A DNA stretch of 64,000 nt from assembly GCA_023265995.1 (NCBI GenBank), contig JAHFSA010000002.1:1-64000 (forward strand). The letters are read 5' to 3'. A program made the translations under genes and the position numbers. Below the pieces are notes generated by a model that saw only the letters and a program-made list of their open reading frames with translations, was not told where the DNA came from and ran no database searches. Origin of the DNA: Perlucidibaca sp. GTDB taxonomy: Bacteria; Pseudomonadota; Gammaproteobacteria; Pseudomonadales; Moraxellaceae. Shown piece after piece: positions 45,417 to 55,289 of the stretch (position 1 is its first letter; each line of letters starts with the position of its first letter).

Positions 45417-46762
45417 TGCGCATCCAGGAGCTGTCCTGGTCCGACTCCCCGCTGGCACGCTTTGCCACACTGCGCAGCCTGCCCTGGCCCCTGCTGCTCG
45501 ACAGCCAGGATGCCGGGCGCTGGGACATCCTCGTCGCCGCGCCGCGCGCCATGTCCTGGCAGACGCCCGATGGCTGGCAGCACCAGGGCTGGCCGGGCAG
45601 CGAGGGCGATGCCTTCAGCGTCATGGCGGCACTGCAGGCATGGGGCGGCCGAGCCCGACACGACGTGCCAGCCGAAGCTGCCGACTGGCCCCTGATTTCC
45701 GGCGTGCTGGGCTATCTCGGCTATCCGGCAGCAGGCGAGCGCGGCCTGCCGGCACGCCGCCACGATGACTGGCCGCTGGCCAGCTTCGGTCTTTATGACC
45801 GTGGCTGTGTCTACGATCACCAGCAGCGACGCTGCTGGACCTGGGCCCCGGACGAACTCGCCGACAGCGACTGGCAGACCTGGCTGACGCGTCTCGACAG
45901 CGCGCCTGCGCCAGCCGCGCCCTTCCGCCTGCAGCGCAGCTTCGTGCCTCTGACGCCACGTCAGCGCTATGCCGGCGACATTGCCCGCATTCACGACTAC
46001 ATACGTGCCGGCGACTGCTATCAGGTCAATTACACCCAGGCCTACGAGGCCCGCCATGAAGGCAGCCTGTGGTCGACCTATCCGGCCCTGCGCAAGCTGG
46101 CCCTGGCACCCTATGGCGGCTACTGGCAGCTGCCTTGGGGCGAGCTGCTCTGCCTGTCGCCGGAACAGTTTCTCGGTGTCGATGGCCGCCACATCCGCAC
46201 GCGTCCGATCAAGGGCACACGCCGGCGTCAGCAGCGCGCCGCCGATGATGCCGCCGAAGCGCGCGAACTGCTCGCCAGCGCCAAGGATCAGGCCGAGAAC
46301 ATCATGATCACCGATCTGCTGCGCAACGACCTCGGCAAGCATGCCGTCACCGGCAGCGTGCGGGTGCCGCAGCTCTGCGCCCTGGAAAGCTTCGGCCAGG
46401 TGCATCACCTGGTCACCACCATAGAAGCCGAACTGGCAGCGGGCACAGACATACCCGACCTGCTGCGTGATGCCTTCCCGGGCGGCTCCATCACCGGCGC
46501 ACCCAAGAAGCGCGTCATGGAGATCATCGAGGCACTGGAGCCCAGCGCTCGTGGTGTCTATTGCGGCAGCCTGTTCTACTGGGATGCCCGCGGTCGCCTC
46601 GACAGCAACATCACCATTCGCACCCTGGTCTCGCGCGACGGTCTGCTGCGCACCTGGGCTGGTGGCGGCATCACGCTGGACTCGGAGTGGGAAGCCGAAT
46701 ACCAGGAATGCTGGAACAAGATGGGCGGCATCATGCAGGCACTGGAAAACCTGCCGGACTGA
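45416..46762 (+). CDS. pabB: aminodeoxychorismate synthase component I
   Basis: 448 residues. The chorismate-binding C-terminal domain has TRPIKGTRRR, SAKDQAENIMITDLLRNDLGKH and PGGSITGAPKKRVMEIIEALE. The PIKGT motif with Lys is the PabB/ADCS hallmark, setting it apart from TrpE (PIAGT). It turns chorismate plus ammonia to aminodeoxychorismate for folate. The N-terminal half is typical PabB. It is coupled to roxA. Confidence 0.92.
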   Translation: MRIQELSWSDSPLARFATLRSLPWPLLLDSQDAGRWDILVAAPRAMSWQTPDGWQHQGWPGSEGDAFSVMAALQAWGGRARHDVPAEAADWPLISGVLGYLGYPAAGERGLPARRHDDWPLASFGLYDRGCVYDHQQRRCWTWAPDELADSDWQTWLTRLDSAPAPAAPFRLQRSFVPLTPRQRYAGDIARIHDYIRAGDCYQVNYTQAYEARHEGSLWSTYPALRKLALAPYGGYWQLPWGELLCLSPEQFLGVDGRHIRTRPIKGTRRRQQRAADDAAEARELLASAKDQAENIMITDLLRNDLGKHAVTGSVRVPQLCALESFGQVHHLVTTIEAELAAGTDIPDLLRDAFPGGSITGAPKKRVMEIIEALEPSARGVYCGSLFYWDARGRLDSNITIRTLVSRDGLLRTWAGGGITLDSEWEAEYQECWNKMGGIMQALENLPD

Positions 46763-47002
46763 CCCCGCCCGAATTGTATGATTCATGTGAACTCATGCTG
46801 CGTTTTGTATGCCTGCACGAGGCGCCTGTTACGTAACAGCCGTGACAGCAAAGCTTTCGCAACAAACCACCATCAAACGCAACAAACGCCAGACGAAAAA
46901 GCACTTCTGTGTAAAAACAGCGCTTTGTAGATTCCTTGCTGTAACCAAAGCCGCAAGCCCGCTTTGGCGTCATCACGCGGCCGCTGGCCCACGGGGAATA
47001 AA
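46763..47002 (+). promoter_or_regulatory. intergenic region upstream of Gly/Ser-rich lipoprotein, with 14-bp palindrome
   Basis: 240 bases, AT-richer than its surroundings. CTGTTACGTAACAG at 46826-46839 is a perfect palindrome and a likely regulator site. Further on, several AAACG/AACAAAC tracts occur. No convincing -35/-10 pair and no ORF above 60 codons belongs here. Confidence 0.5.
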
Positions 47003-48274
47003 ATGCAAAAATTCAAAATGACTCGACTGGCTGCCTATTGCACGGTGGCGCTCGGCCTCGCCGCCTGTGGCGCCAGCGGTAGCAGCTCCGGTAGCAGTGG
47101 CACTGGCGGCACCGGTGGATCGGGCAGTGGCAGCGGCAGCGCTGACATCCTCGACGCCACGCAGGGTCAGCTCAGCGGCGTGCTGACCGGCCTCGGCAAT
47201 CAGCTGAGCGTGGTCGACAGCAACTCCCCGCTCAAGGTCGGCGCTTTCGTGAAGTGCCTCGATCCGGCGGTCAACCAGCTTCTCGACGGCCCTGACGGCC
47301 TCCTGACCGATGTCCTGCAGACCATCAATACCGGCGTCAGCGGCGGCCTCAACAGCGGTGCCACGGCGCTTGATCCGGCTGCCATCCAGGGTGGCGTGGC
47401 CGATCTGGCCGGCGGCCTGCAGTCGCTGACCGTGACCTTGCCCCGTGCCCTTCTGGTGCTCGCCGGCCAAGGCTCCTGCTCCAGCACCAGCCCGCCCGGC
47501 GGCAGCAATCCGCTGGCCTTCCTGACCAGCTTGGCCAACCAGTCCAACAGCCCGCTGCAGCCCCTGTTCAACGCCCTGATCGCTGCCGGCGTACCGGGCA
47601 ATGGTGGTGGCACCGGCCCGACCGGCACCCCGCTGGATGTCATTCTCGGCCCGCTGACTCAGCTGGCTGGCGGCAGCGGTACGCCGGGCAACATCACCGA
47701 CCTCGCCAGCGTGGTCAATGTGCTTGGCACCGGCGTGCAGACGCTGGGTGGCGCACTGACCCAGAATCTGGGCTCGCAGACCCAGGCCGTTCCGGTTGTC
47801 GGCGGCGTCGTCAACCTCCTCGGTGACGCAATCACCGATGTCGGCGCTGTGCTGACCGACCTCGACAATGGCACCACCACCAACCAGCAGCTGCTGGGCA
47901 CGGTCAATGACCTGCTGACCAACCTCACCACCACACTGGCGGTGATCCCGGGCAGCAGCACCCTGGTCACTCCGGTCCAGGGCGGCATCAACCAGGTGAC
48001 CAGCGGCCTCAACAGCATCACCGCGCCGCTGAGCCAGCTGCTGGATACCGTCACGTCGCTTCCGGGCACCTCCGGCACCTCGGGCGGCACGCTGCCGACT
48101 GGTGACATTCCGGTGCTCGGCGGCCTCCTCGACAACCTGCTCGATCCGGTCGTGAGCGGTGTCACCGGTGGCAGCACTGGCGGTACCGGCGGGACCACCT
48201 CCCCGACCGATACGCTGAACAACATTCCGGTCATCGGCCCCATCCTGGGTGGCCTGCTGGGCGGTCTGATCTGA
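47003..48274 (+). CDS. Gly/Ser-rich putative lipoprotein of unknown function
   Basis: 423 residues; the ATG at 47003 follows GGGGAAT. The signal peptide ends in LAAC with lipidated Cys at residue 22. A flexible Gly/Ser/Thr linker follows (about 23-50), then a long hydrophobic and glycine-rich body. Recurrent elements include PVVGGVVNLLGDAI, IPVLGGLLDNLLDPV and IPVIGPILGGLLGGLI, each a proline-led hydrophobic stretch with GG. Two Cys (FVKCLDP and GQGSCSS) remain in the body. I do not recognise it firmly; some Acinetobacter collagen-like proteins look similar, from memory. It probably sits in the outer membrane or on the surface. Confidence 0.75.
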   Translation: MQKFKMTRLAAYCTVALGLAACGASGSSSGSSGTGGTGGSGSGSGSADILDATQGQLSGVLTGLGNQLSVVDSNSPLKVGAFVKCLDPAVNQLLDGPDGLLTDVLQTINTGVSGGLNSGATALDPAAIQGGVADLAGGLQSLTVTLPRALLVLAGQGSCSSTSPPGGSNPLAFLTSLANQSNSPLQPLFNALIAAGVPGNGGGTGPTGTPLDVILGPLTQLAGGSGTPGNITDLASVVNVLGTGVQTLGGALTQNLGSQTQAVPVVGGVVNLLGDAITDVGAVLTDLDNGTTTNQQLLGTVNDLLTNLTTTLAVIPGSSTLVTPVQGGINQVTSGLNSITAPLSQLLDTVTSLPGTSGTSGGTLPTGDIPVLGGLLDNLLDPVVSGVTGGSTGGTGGTTSPTDTLNNIPVIGPILGGLLGGLI

Positions 48275-48292
48275 TCAGGCAGCAGTAACAAC

Positions 48293-48326
48293 AAAAAAGC
48301 CCCGTCATGTACGGGGCTTTTTTTTG
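48293..48326. terminator. bidirectional terminator between the lipoprotein and thpR
   Basis: Stem AAAAAAGCCCCGT / ACGGGGCTTTTTT with a short loop, T run of eight on the plus strand. It separates convergent genes ending at 48274 and 48337. Confidence 0.92.
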
Positions 48327-48336
48327 CCTGTATTCG

Positions 48337-48849
48337 CTACGTCAGCTCCCAGGTCGCCAGCGGGCGATACCTGGGCCCTCCCTCCGGATTGCGCGAACTC
48401 ATCAGGGCCAGCGTGCCGGCGCGCCAGTTCAGTGCCGGCAGCAGCGGCATGGCCGGCATGACATGCTGGAGGCGCCGGGCCAGGGTGACATGCGGCTTGT
48501 AGCGGCGGGCATCCGGCGACAGTCCGAGATCCTGCATGCCCAGGGCAAGATTGCCGACCAGGCGCTGCAGCTCCGGTGGCGCATCCATGCGCAGACAGGC
48601 CAGATCGGCTCCGCCCCAGCACTCGATGCGATCAAGACAAAGCGCTATCGCCGGCCCGGCGACATCATCGCCCAGACGCATGAGCGCCTTGACGAGATCA
48701 GGGCGGGTATCACCGAGAAATTGCAGGGTCAGATGCAGATCGGCAGCCGGCAGCGGCCGACCGCCGAGCATGGTCAGTGCCGGCGCGGCGGCATCCAGCC
48801 AGGCATGCTGTGTGGCCGGATCAGGCCAGAGAGCGAAGAAGAGACGCAT
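48337..48849 (-). CDS. thpR: RNA 2',3'-cyclic phosphodiesterase (LigT/ThpR family)
   Basis: 170 residues. The two H-x-T-x motifs of the 2H phosphoesterase family are HLTL (near residue 39) and HVTL (near residue 119). The first strand MRLFFALWP is typical. It hydrolyses 2',3'-cyclic phosphates on RNA ends. It is read in the same direction as thrH, 43 nt downstream of it. Confidence 0.9.
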   Translation of the reverse strand: MRLFFALWPDPATQHAWLDAAAPALTMLGGRPLPAADLHLTLQFLGDTRPDLVKALMRLGDDVAGPAIALCLDRIECWGGADLACLRMDAPPELQRLVGNLALGMQDLGLSPDARRYKPHVTLARRLQHVMPAMPLLPALNWRAGTLALMSSRNPEGGPRYRPLATWELT

Positions 48850-48892
48850 GGACGGCCCTCGCGCATGGAGGTGCCATCCATTTTAGCGGGAC

Positions 48893-49507
48893 TCAGGGAA
48901 TCTTGCGCAGGGAAGCCTTGCGGATTTCGGCCTTGAGCTCTTCGTAGTTGTGCGTGACCGGGAAGTGCGGGAACTCGCGGATGACGTTTTCCGGCGCATC
49001 GAAGAGGATGCCCTGCTCGGCTTCGTTGAGCATGCCGGTGTCATTGTAGGAGTCGCCGGCGGCGATGCAGCGGTAGTTCAGCGAGTGGAAGGCCTTGATG
49101 GCCATCGTCTTCTGGTCCGGCTGACGCAGCTTGTAGTCGGTGATCATGCCGTCTTCGGCGACTTCCAGCTTGTGGCAGAACAGCGTCGGCAGATCGAGCT
49201 GTTCCATCAGCGGCCTGGCGAACTCGTAGAACGTGTCCGACAGGATGACGAGCTGGAAGTGGTCACGCACCCAGGCCAGGAATTCGCGCGCGCCCGGCAG
49301 CGGACCCATCTCGGCGATCACCGCCTGGATGTCCGGCAGACCCAGCTTGTGCTCGCGCAGGATGCGCAGGCGCTGCTGCATGAGCACGTCATAGTCAGGG
49401 ATGTCGCGGGTGGTGGCTTCAAGCTCCTTGATACCCGTGCGCTTGGCAAAATTGATCCAGATTTCGGGGACGAGCACGCCTTCCAGATCGAGACAGACCA
49501 GTTCCAT
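48893..49507 (-). CDS. thrH: phosphoserine/homoserine phosphotransferase ThrH
   Basis: 204 residues, ATG behind GAGG. Haloacid dehalogenase fold with CLDLEGVLVPEIW (a DLEG variant of the DxDG motif, typical of ThrH), ILSDTFYEF and GDSYNDTGML. It acts as phosphoserine phosphatase and can transfer phosphate to homoserine, as in Pseudomonas ThrH. Its place beside cysH/cysB matches Pseudomonas gene order. Confidence 0.93.
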   Translation of the reverse strand: MELVCLDLEGVLVPEIWINFAKRTGIKELEATTRDIPDYDVLMQQRLRILREHKLGLPDIQAVIAEMGPLPGAREFLAWVRDHFQLVILSDTFYEFARPLMEQLDLPTLFCHKLEVAEDGMITDYKLRQPDQKTMAIKAFHSLNYRCIAAGDSYNDTGMLNEAEQGILFDAPENVIREFPHFPVTHNYEELKAEIRKASLRKIP

Positions 49508-49656
49508 GACAGCACCTCACGCAGGGTTAACAGAAGTTGGACAAAAAGTGCGTCCAAAAAAGCGTGACAAGGGTACCGGCAAGGCTGCAACCATGCAAAT
49601 ATCGTCCTGGAAAATGAGTGGTCTCGCGCATCATGAGGCCATCTTGCGGAGGCGAC

Positions 49657-50886
49657 ATGCGGGCAGAAAAGACCCCCTACAACCAGTATCAGCATCCCAA
49701 GCTGGCGAATCCGGGGCGACTCGCCGCACTGCATGCCACCGGCCTGCTGGGCACCCCGCCGGAAGCCTCCTTCGACCGCTTCACGCGCCTGGCCAGCATG
49801 TTGCTGGACACGCCGTTCACCGCCATCTCGCTGATCGACCGTGACGACGTCTTCATCAAGAGCCAGTACGGCGCGCTCGAAGGCGCCTGCAACAAGCCGG
49901 TGAACGAGACCTTCTGCCAGCATGTGGTCGGCAGAGTCACCCCGCTGGTCATCAACGACACCCGCCTCAACGAGCTGGTCTGCGACAACCCCGCCGTGCT
50001 GGCTGGCGCCCTCTCCTACCTGGCCATCCCGCTGGTCACGGACCAGGGCCACACGCTCGGCACGCTGTGCGCGGTGGAAGGCACGCCGCGCCGATGGAGC
50101 GAGCGCGACGTCCATATCATGACCGACCTGGCCGCCTCGGTGATGATCGAGATCGAGCTGCGCCAGCTCACCAACCGCCTGCTCGACCAGTACAACCAGC
50201 TGCGCGCCACCGAGCTGCAGCGGGACGAGATGGTGAACATGCTCGTCCACGACCTGCGCAACCCGCTGACCTCGCTGCTCGCCGGCCTGCATCTCATCGA
50301 CGACATGAGCCCGCTGGACGCCATGCAGAAGCAGGCGCTGGATATCTCCCGGCGTGGCGGCGACGCCCTGCTGACCATGATCAACGAGGTGCTGGACGTC
50401 AGCAAAGGCGAAGCCGGGCAGCTGCAGGTGCAACGCCAGGCCACCGACCTGACCGCACTCATCGCCTCCGCCTGCGAGCAGGTCAGCCATCTCGCCATTC
50501 GCAGCCGCGTCATTCTGGAACAACAGGTCCCCGCCCTGCCGGTCTGTCAGCTCGATACCGACAAGCTCCGTCGCGTACTGGTCAACCTGATCGCCAACGC
50601 CATTCAGCACAGCCCCGACGGCCGCGTCGTGCTCAGCGCCGAAGTACTGGGCAATGGCCGCGTCGCGCTGCACGTCAGCGACAACGGCCTCGGCATCGCC
50701 GCCGACCGCATCTCCCGCGTGTTCGACAAGTTCGGCAGCGAAGCCAGCCGGCCAGGCGCCTCCACCGGCCTCGGCCTGGCCTTCTGCAAGCTGGTCGTGG
50801 AAGCGCACGGCGGCAGCATCCGAGTCGACAGCGAACTCGGTCGCGGCGCCACCTTCACGCTGGAGCTGCCCGCCGACACGCATTGA
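49657..50886 (+). CDS. soluble GAF-domain sensor histidine kinase
   Basis: 409 residues; GGAGGCGAC precedes the ATG at 49657. A GAF domain spans about residues 25-175 (VVGRVTPLVINDTRLN, YLAIPLVTDQGHTLGTLCAV). The dimerisation region has the H-box MLVHDLRNPLTSLLAG, followed by the ATPase domain with N-box NLIANAIQHSPDG, DNGLGIAADRISRVFDKFG and TGLGLAFCK. There is no transmembrane segment, so it senses a cytoplasmic cue. No response regulator adjoins. It is divergent from thrH. Confidence 0.92.
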   Translation: MRAEKTPYNQYQHPKLANPGRLAALHATGLLGTPPEASFDRFTRLASMLLDTPFTAISLIDRDDVFIKSQYGALEGACNKPVNETFCQHVVGRVTPLVINDTRLNELVCDNPAVLAGALSYLAIPLVTDQGHTLGTLCAVEGTPRRWSERDVHIMTDLAASVMIEIELRQLTNRLLDQYNQLRATELQRDEMVNMLVHDLRNPLTSLLAGLHLIDDMSPLDAMQKQALDISRRGGDALLTMINEVLDVSKGEAGQLQVQRQATDLTALIASACEQVSHLAIRSRVILEQQVPALPVCQLDTDKLRRVLVNLIANAIQHSPDGRVVLSAEVLGNGRVALHVSDNGLGIAADRISRVFDKFGSEASRPGASTGLGLAFCKLVVEAHGGSIRVDSELGRGATFTLELPADTH

Positions 50887-50972
50887 TCAGGGATGCCGCG
50901 AACAGCTCCCCATGCCCTCGTGGTGCAAGCAGGCTCTGCTATCATGCCGACATGAATCACGAGGGATGACCG

Positions 50973-51737
50973 ATGCCTGTTTCCGCCGAACAAGTCGCCA
51001 CCTGGGCCGCCGAGCTCGATGGCAAGAGCCCGCAAACGCTGATCAAGTTCGCGCTCACCACCTTTCCCAACCTCGCCATTTCCTTCAGTGGCGCCGAGGA
51101 CGTGGTGCTCATCGACATGGCGAAGAAGACCAAGCTGCCCTTCCGTGTCTTCACCCTCGACACCGGCCGCCTGCACGCCGAGACCTATCGCTTCCTCGAC
51201 ACCGTGCGCGAGCACTACGACATCAAGCTCGAGGTCTGCTTCCCGGACGCCGCCGCCATCAAGGAGATGGTCGACGCCAAGGGCCTGTTCAGTTTTTACA
51301 AGGACGACCACAAGGAGTGCTGCGGCATTCGCAAGGTCGAGCCGCTGCGCAAGATCCTGACCACCACCAACGCCTGGATGACCGGTCAGCGCAAGGACCA
51401 GAGCCCGGGCACGCGCAACAGCGTGCCGCAGATCCAGCTCGACACCAGCTTCACCGGCAACGACGGTGCGCTGGTGAAGTTCAATCCGCTGGCGAACTGG
51501 AGTTCGGCCGAGGTCTGGGATTACATCCGCGCGCTGGAAGTACCCTACAACCCGCTGCACGAAAAGGGCTTCATCAGCATCGGCTGCGAGCCCTGCACGC
51601 GCCCTGTCCTGCCCGGCCAGCACGAGCGCGAAGGCCGCTGGTGGTGGGAGGAAGCCACCAAGAAGGAATGCGGCCTGCACATCGGCAATATCGAAGGTGA
51701 CGCGGAGGCGGTGTCGTTCGAGATCCGGAAAGGCTGA
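50973..51737 (+). CDS. cysH: [4Fe-4S] adenylyl-sulfate reductase (APS reductase)
   Basis: 254 residues. The nucleotide motif [10 protein letters not shown] and the four cluster cysteines, HKECCGIRK and CEPCTR, mark the iron-sulfur assimilatory APS reductase type rather than the enterobacterial PAPS reductase. The catalytic cysteine is in the tail KKECGLH. It reduces APS to sulfite with thioredoxin. The neighbouring cysB supports a role in cysteine synthesis. It starts 86 nt after the kinase stop. Confidence 0.95.
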   Translation: MPVSAEQVATWAAELDGKSPQTLIKFALTTFPNLAISFSGAEDVVLIDMAKKTKLPFRVFTLDTGRLHAETYRFLDTVREHYDIKLEVCFPDAAAIKEMVDAKGLFSFYKDDHKECCGIRKVEPLRKILTTTNAWMTGQRKDQSPGTRNSVPQIQLDTSFTGNDGALVKFNPLANWSSAEVWDYIRALEVPYNPLHEKGFISIGCEPCTRPVLPGQHEREGRWWWEEATKKECGLHIGNIEGDAEAVSFEIRKG

Positions 51738-51752
51738 GCACAGCCTTTCCGG
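51725..51752. terminator. 12-bp hairpin overlapping the cysH stop
   Basis: Perfect inverted repeat CCGGAAAGGCTG / CAGCCTTTCCGG with a 4-base loop AGCA. It covers the last codons and stop of cysH and lies 7 nt from the cysB stop codon. Without a T run it may act as a roadblock or 3' stabiliser for both convergent messages. Confidence 0.6.
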
Positions 51753-51758
51753 GCTGCC

Positions 51759-52778
<1,020 letters not shown>

Positions 52779-52851
52779 CTATAACAAAACGGTCCTTGGC
52801 AAAGCCCATTCGTCGCCGTATTTTCCGCCGACTTTGTGACGCGGACTCATC

Positions 52852-53664
52852 ATGGATTTCACGCTTTCGTTACACGACCTGCATTTCATCCTGACCGGCG
52901 CCCTCGTCGGTCTCTGCGTCGGCCTCACCGGTGTCGGTGGCGGCTCGCTGATGACTCCGCTGCTCAGCCTGCAGGGCATCCCCCTGCAAACCGCCATCGG
53001 CACCGACCTGCTCTATGCTGCCATCAGCAAGACCGGCGGCTCCGCGGTGCATGCACGCTATCGCAACATCAACTGGCGCATCGTGTTCACGCTCGCCGCC
53101 GGCAGCCTGCCGGCAGCTATGCTCACGGTCTGGGGCCTGAAACACCTGTTCCCCGACGCCAAGTCCTACAAGCACATCCTGACCCTGGTCCTCGGCATGA
53201 TGATCATGGTCACCGCGCTCAGCCTGCTGCTGCGCCCGTGGATACAGCGCCGCCTGCAGGCCGGCGCCGGCCCGGTGCATTCGGCGCTGCGCGAACGCCT
53301 GAACCAGCACAGCACCACCGCCACGGTCGCCATGGGCGTCGCCCTCGGCGTGCTGGTCACGCTGTCCTCGGTAGGCGCCGGCGTGTTCGGCGTCATGGTG
53401 CTGGTCGCCATCTACCCGACCCTGCCGATGATCCGCATCATCGGCACCGACGTCGCGCATGCGGTCGCGCTGACACTGGTCGCCGGCCTCGGTCATCTCA
53501 CCATGGGCAACGTCGACTGGCACCTGCTCTACATCCTGCTCGTCGGCTCGCTGCCCATGATCATGATCGGCACGCACTGGAGCTCGCGCATGCCCGAGAA
53601 CATCATCCGGGTCCTGCTTGGCACCACCTTGCTGCTGCTCAGCCTGAAGTTCATGTTCGCCTGA
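52852..53664 (+). CDS. TauE/SafE (TSUP) family membrane transporter
   Basis: 270 residues with about eight hydrophobic segments. The motif GLTGVGGGSLMTPLL near residue 25 and the second half-repeat ALGVLVTLSSVGAGVFGVMVL are the TSUP inverted repeats. Family members export sulfite or sulfoacetate, or take up related anions. The site beside cysB and cysH suggests sulfite or another sulfur oxyanion; the substrate is inferred. Confidence 0.85.
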   Translation: MDFTLSLHDLHFILTGALVGLCVGLTGVGGGSLMTPLLSLQGIPLQTAIGTDLLYAAISKTGGSAVHARYRNINWRIVFTLAAGSLPAAMLTVWGLKHLFPDAKSYKHILTLVLGMMIMVTALSLLLRPWIQRRLQAGAGPVHSALRERLNQHSTTATVAMGVALGVLVTLSSVGAGVFGVMVLVAIYPTLPMIRIIGTDVAHAVALTLVAGLGHLTMGNVDWHLLYILLVGSLPMIMIGTHWSSRMPENIIRVLLGTTLLLLSLKFMFA

Positions 53665-53702
53665 ACTTTGGGTTATGATCGAGGGCTTGTGTGGAGATCC
53701 CT

Positions 53703-54779
53703 ATGAGCCCTGTTGACAACCAGATCGACGACCTGAACATCCGCTCCATTGACGTACTCATCACCCCCGATGAACTCAAGCGCGAGCTGCCCCTGAGCGA
53801 TACGGCCCGCAACACCGTGGTCGCCGGCCGCCAGGTCATCCGCAACATTCTCGATGGCAAGGACCACCGCCTGTTCCTGGTGGTCGGCCCCTGCTCCATC
53901 CACGACCTCAAGGCCGCGCACGAATACGCCAGCCGCCTCAAGGTCCTGGCCGAAAAGGTCAGCGACACCCTGTATCTAGTCATGCGCGTCTACTTCGAGA
54001 AGCCGCGCACCACGGTGGGCTGGAAGGGCCTGATCAACGACCCGTTCATGGATGACTCGTTCCGCATCCAGGACGGTCTGCACATTGGTCGCAAGCTGCT
54101 GCTCGAACTCAACGAGCTCGGCCTGCCCTGCGCCACCGAAGCCCTCGACCCCATGTCGCCGCAGTTCCTGCACGACCTGATCTCCTGGTCGGCCATTGGC
54201 GCCCGCACCACCGAATCGCAGACTCACCGCGAAATGTCGTCGGGCCTGTCGTCGCCGGTCGGCTTCAAGAACGGCACCGATGGCGGTCTCAAGGTCGCCA
54301 CCAACGCCCTGCTCTCGGTGCAGAATCCGCACAGCTTCCTGGGCATCAATGCCGAGGGCAAGGTCGCGGTCATCAACACCACCGGCAACCGTTACGGCCA
54401 TGTCGTGCTGCGTGGCGGCGACGGCAAGCCGAACTACGACTCGGTGTCGGTGGCGCTGTCCGAGCGCGAGCTGGAGAAGGCCAAGGCCCCGCTCAACATC
54501 ATGATCGATGCCTCGCACGCCAACTCCAACAAGGATCCGGGCCTGCAGCCGCTGGTCATGGACAACGTCGCCAACCAGATCGTGGAAGGCAACAAGTCCA
54601 TCGTCGGCATGATGATCGAGTCGCATCTCAAGTTCGGCCGTCAGGACATCCCCAAGGATCTGTCGCAGCTCGAATACGGCAAGTCGGTGACCGATGGCTG
54701 CATCAGCTGGGAAACCACCGAGGAAGCCATCCTGTCCATGCACGACAAGCTCAAGGATGTGCTGCCGAGCAGGCGCTGA
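53703..54779 (+). CDS. 3-deoxy-7-phosphoheptulonate (DAHP) synthase, class I
   Basis: 358 residues from the ATG at 53703 (GGAG upstream). RSIDVLITPDELKREL at the N-terminus, VGPCSIHDLKAA, RVYFEKPRTTVGWKGLINDP, GARTTESQTHREMSSGLSSPVGFKNGTDG and DASHANSNKDP are the AroF/G/H motifs. It condenses PEP with erythrose 4-phosphate, the first shikimate step. Which aromatic amino acid inhibits it cannot be told from reading. Confidence 0.95.
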   Translation: MSPVDNQIDDLNIRSIDVLITPDELKRELPLSDTARNTVVAGRQVIRNILDGKDHRLFLVVGPCSIHDLKAAHEYASRLKVLAEKVSDTLYLVMRVYFEKPRTTVGWKGLINDPFMDDSFRIQDGLHIGRKLLLELNELGLPCATEALDPMSPQFLHDLISWSAIGARTTESQTHREMSSGLSSPVGFKNGTDGGLKVATNALLSVQNPHSFLGINAEGKVAVINTTGNRYGHVVLRGGDGKPNYDSVSVALSERELEKAKAPLNIMIDASHANSNKDPGLQPLVMDNVANQIVEGNKSIVGMMIESHLKFGRQDIPKDLSQLEYGKSVTDGCISWETTEEAILSMHDKLKDVLPSRR

Positions 54780-54798
54780 CATTCGCTGAGCCATCAAA

Positions 54799-54835
54799 GA
54801 AAAAGCCCCGGCCACTGACGTGACCGGGGCTTTTT
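54799..54835. terminator. bidirectional terminator between DAHP synthase and pgaD
   Basis: Stem AAAAAGCCCCGG / CCGGGGCTTTTT with a 13-base apical part, between convergent stops at 54779 and 54852. Confidence 0.9.
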
Positions 54836-54851
54836 CATGCCATCCGAAAGC

Positions 54852-55289
54852 TCAGCTGCGCGCTTCGATGCGCACGATGCGGCCTTCGGAGTCGTGATGC
54901 ACGACACAGACCGAGGTGGCGCGGCCGGCCTGGACTTCCTGCTCGGGCAGGCTGAAGTACTCGGCACATTCGCGCACGCTGCTGACACGGGAATGCGTCT
55001 TGATCTTGCGCGCCGGCAGCAATGACCAGAGCATGAGCATGCAGGCGCCACCGACCAGAGCCATCAGGCCTTCCATGCTGACAATGCCGCCAGCCGCGCT
55101 GGCAACCTTGGTGCTGGCCGGACGCATCACCAGGCCCCAGCCATGCAGCCAGGCGACCAGGCTGACGATGGGACGCCAGAGGTAAAGCCAGCCGCCCCAC
55201 ATGGCAGCGGTGCAGACATCGGTGGTCAGGCGCTGGTACCAATGCATCTGGCTGCGCACATTGATGATCAGATCATCATTCCTGTTCAT
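54852..55289 (-). CDS. pgaD: poly-beta-1,6-GlcNAc synthesis protein PgaD
   Basis: 145 residues from the ATG at 55289, overlapping the end of pgaC by 14 nt. Two membrane segments (VCTAAMWGGWLYLWRPIVSLVA and GLMALVGGACMLMLWSLL) flanked by cytosolic ends fit PgaD. The C-terminal part (YFSLPEQEVQAGRATSVCVV) is typical. With PgaC it forms the inner-membrane synthase that is switched on by c-di-GMP in E. coli. Confidence 0.85.
   Translation of the reverse strand: MNRNDDLIINVRSQMHWYQRLTTDVCTAAMWGGWLYLWRPIVSLVAWLHGWGLVMRPASTKVASAAGGIVSMEGLMALVGGACMLMLWSLLPARKIKTHSRVSSVRECAEYFSLPEQEVQAGRATSVCVVHHDSEGRIVRIEARS

Noticed and set aside
45107-46786. 559-codon minus-strand open frame
   Set aside because: It is antisense to roxA and pabB, both supported by motifs.
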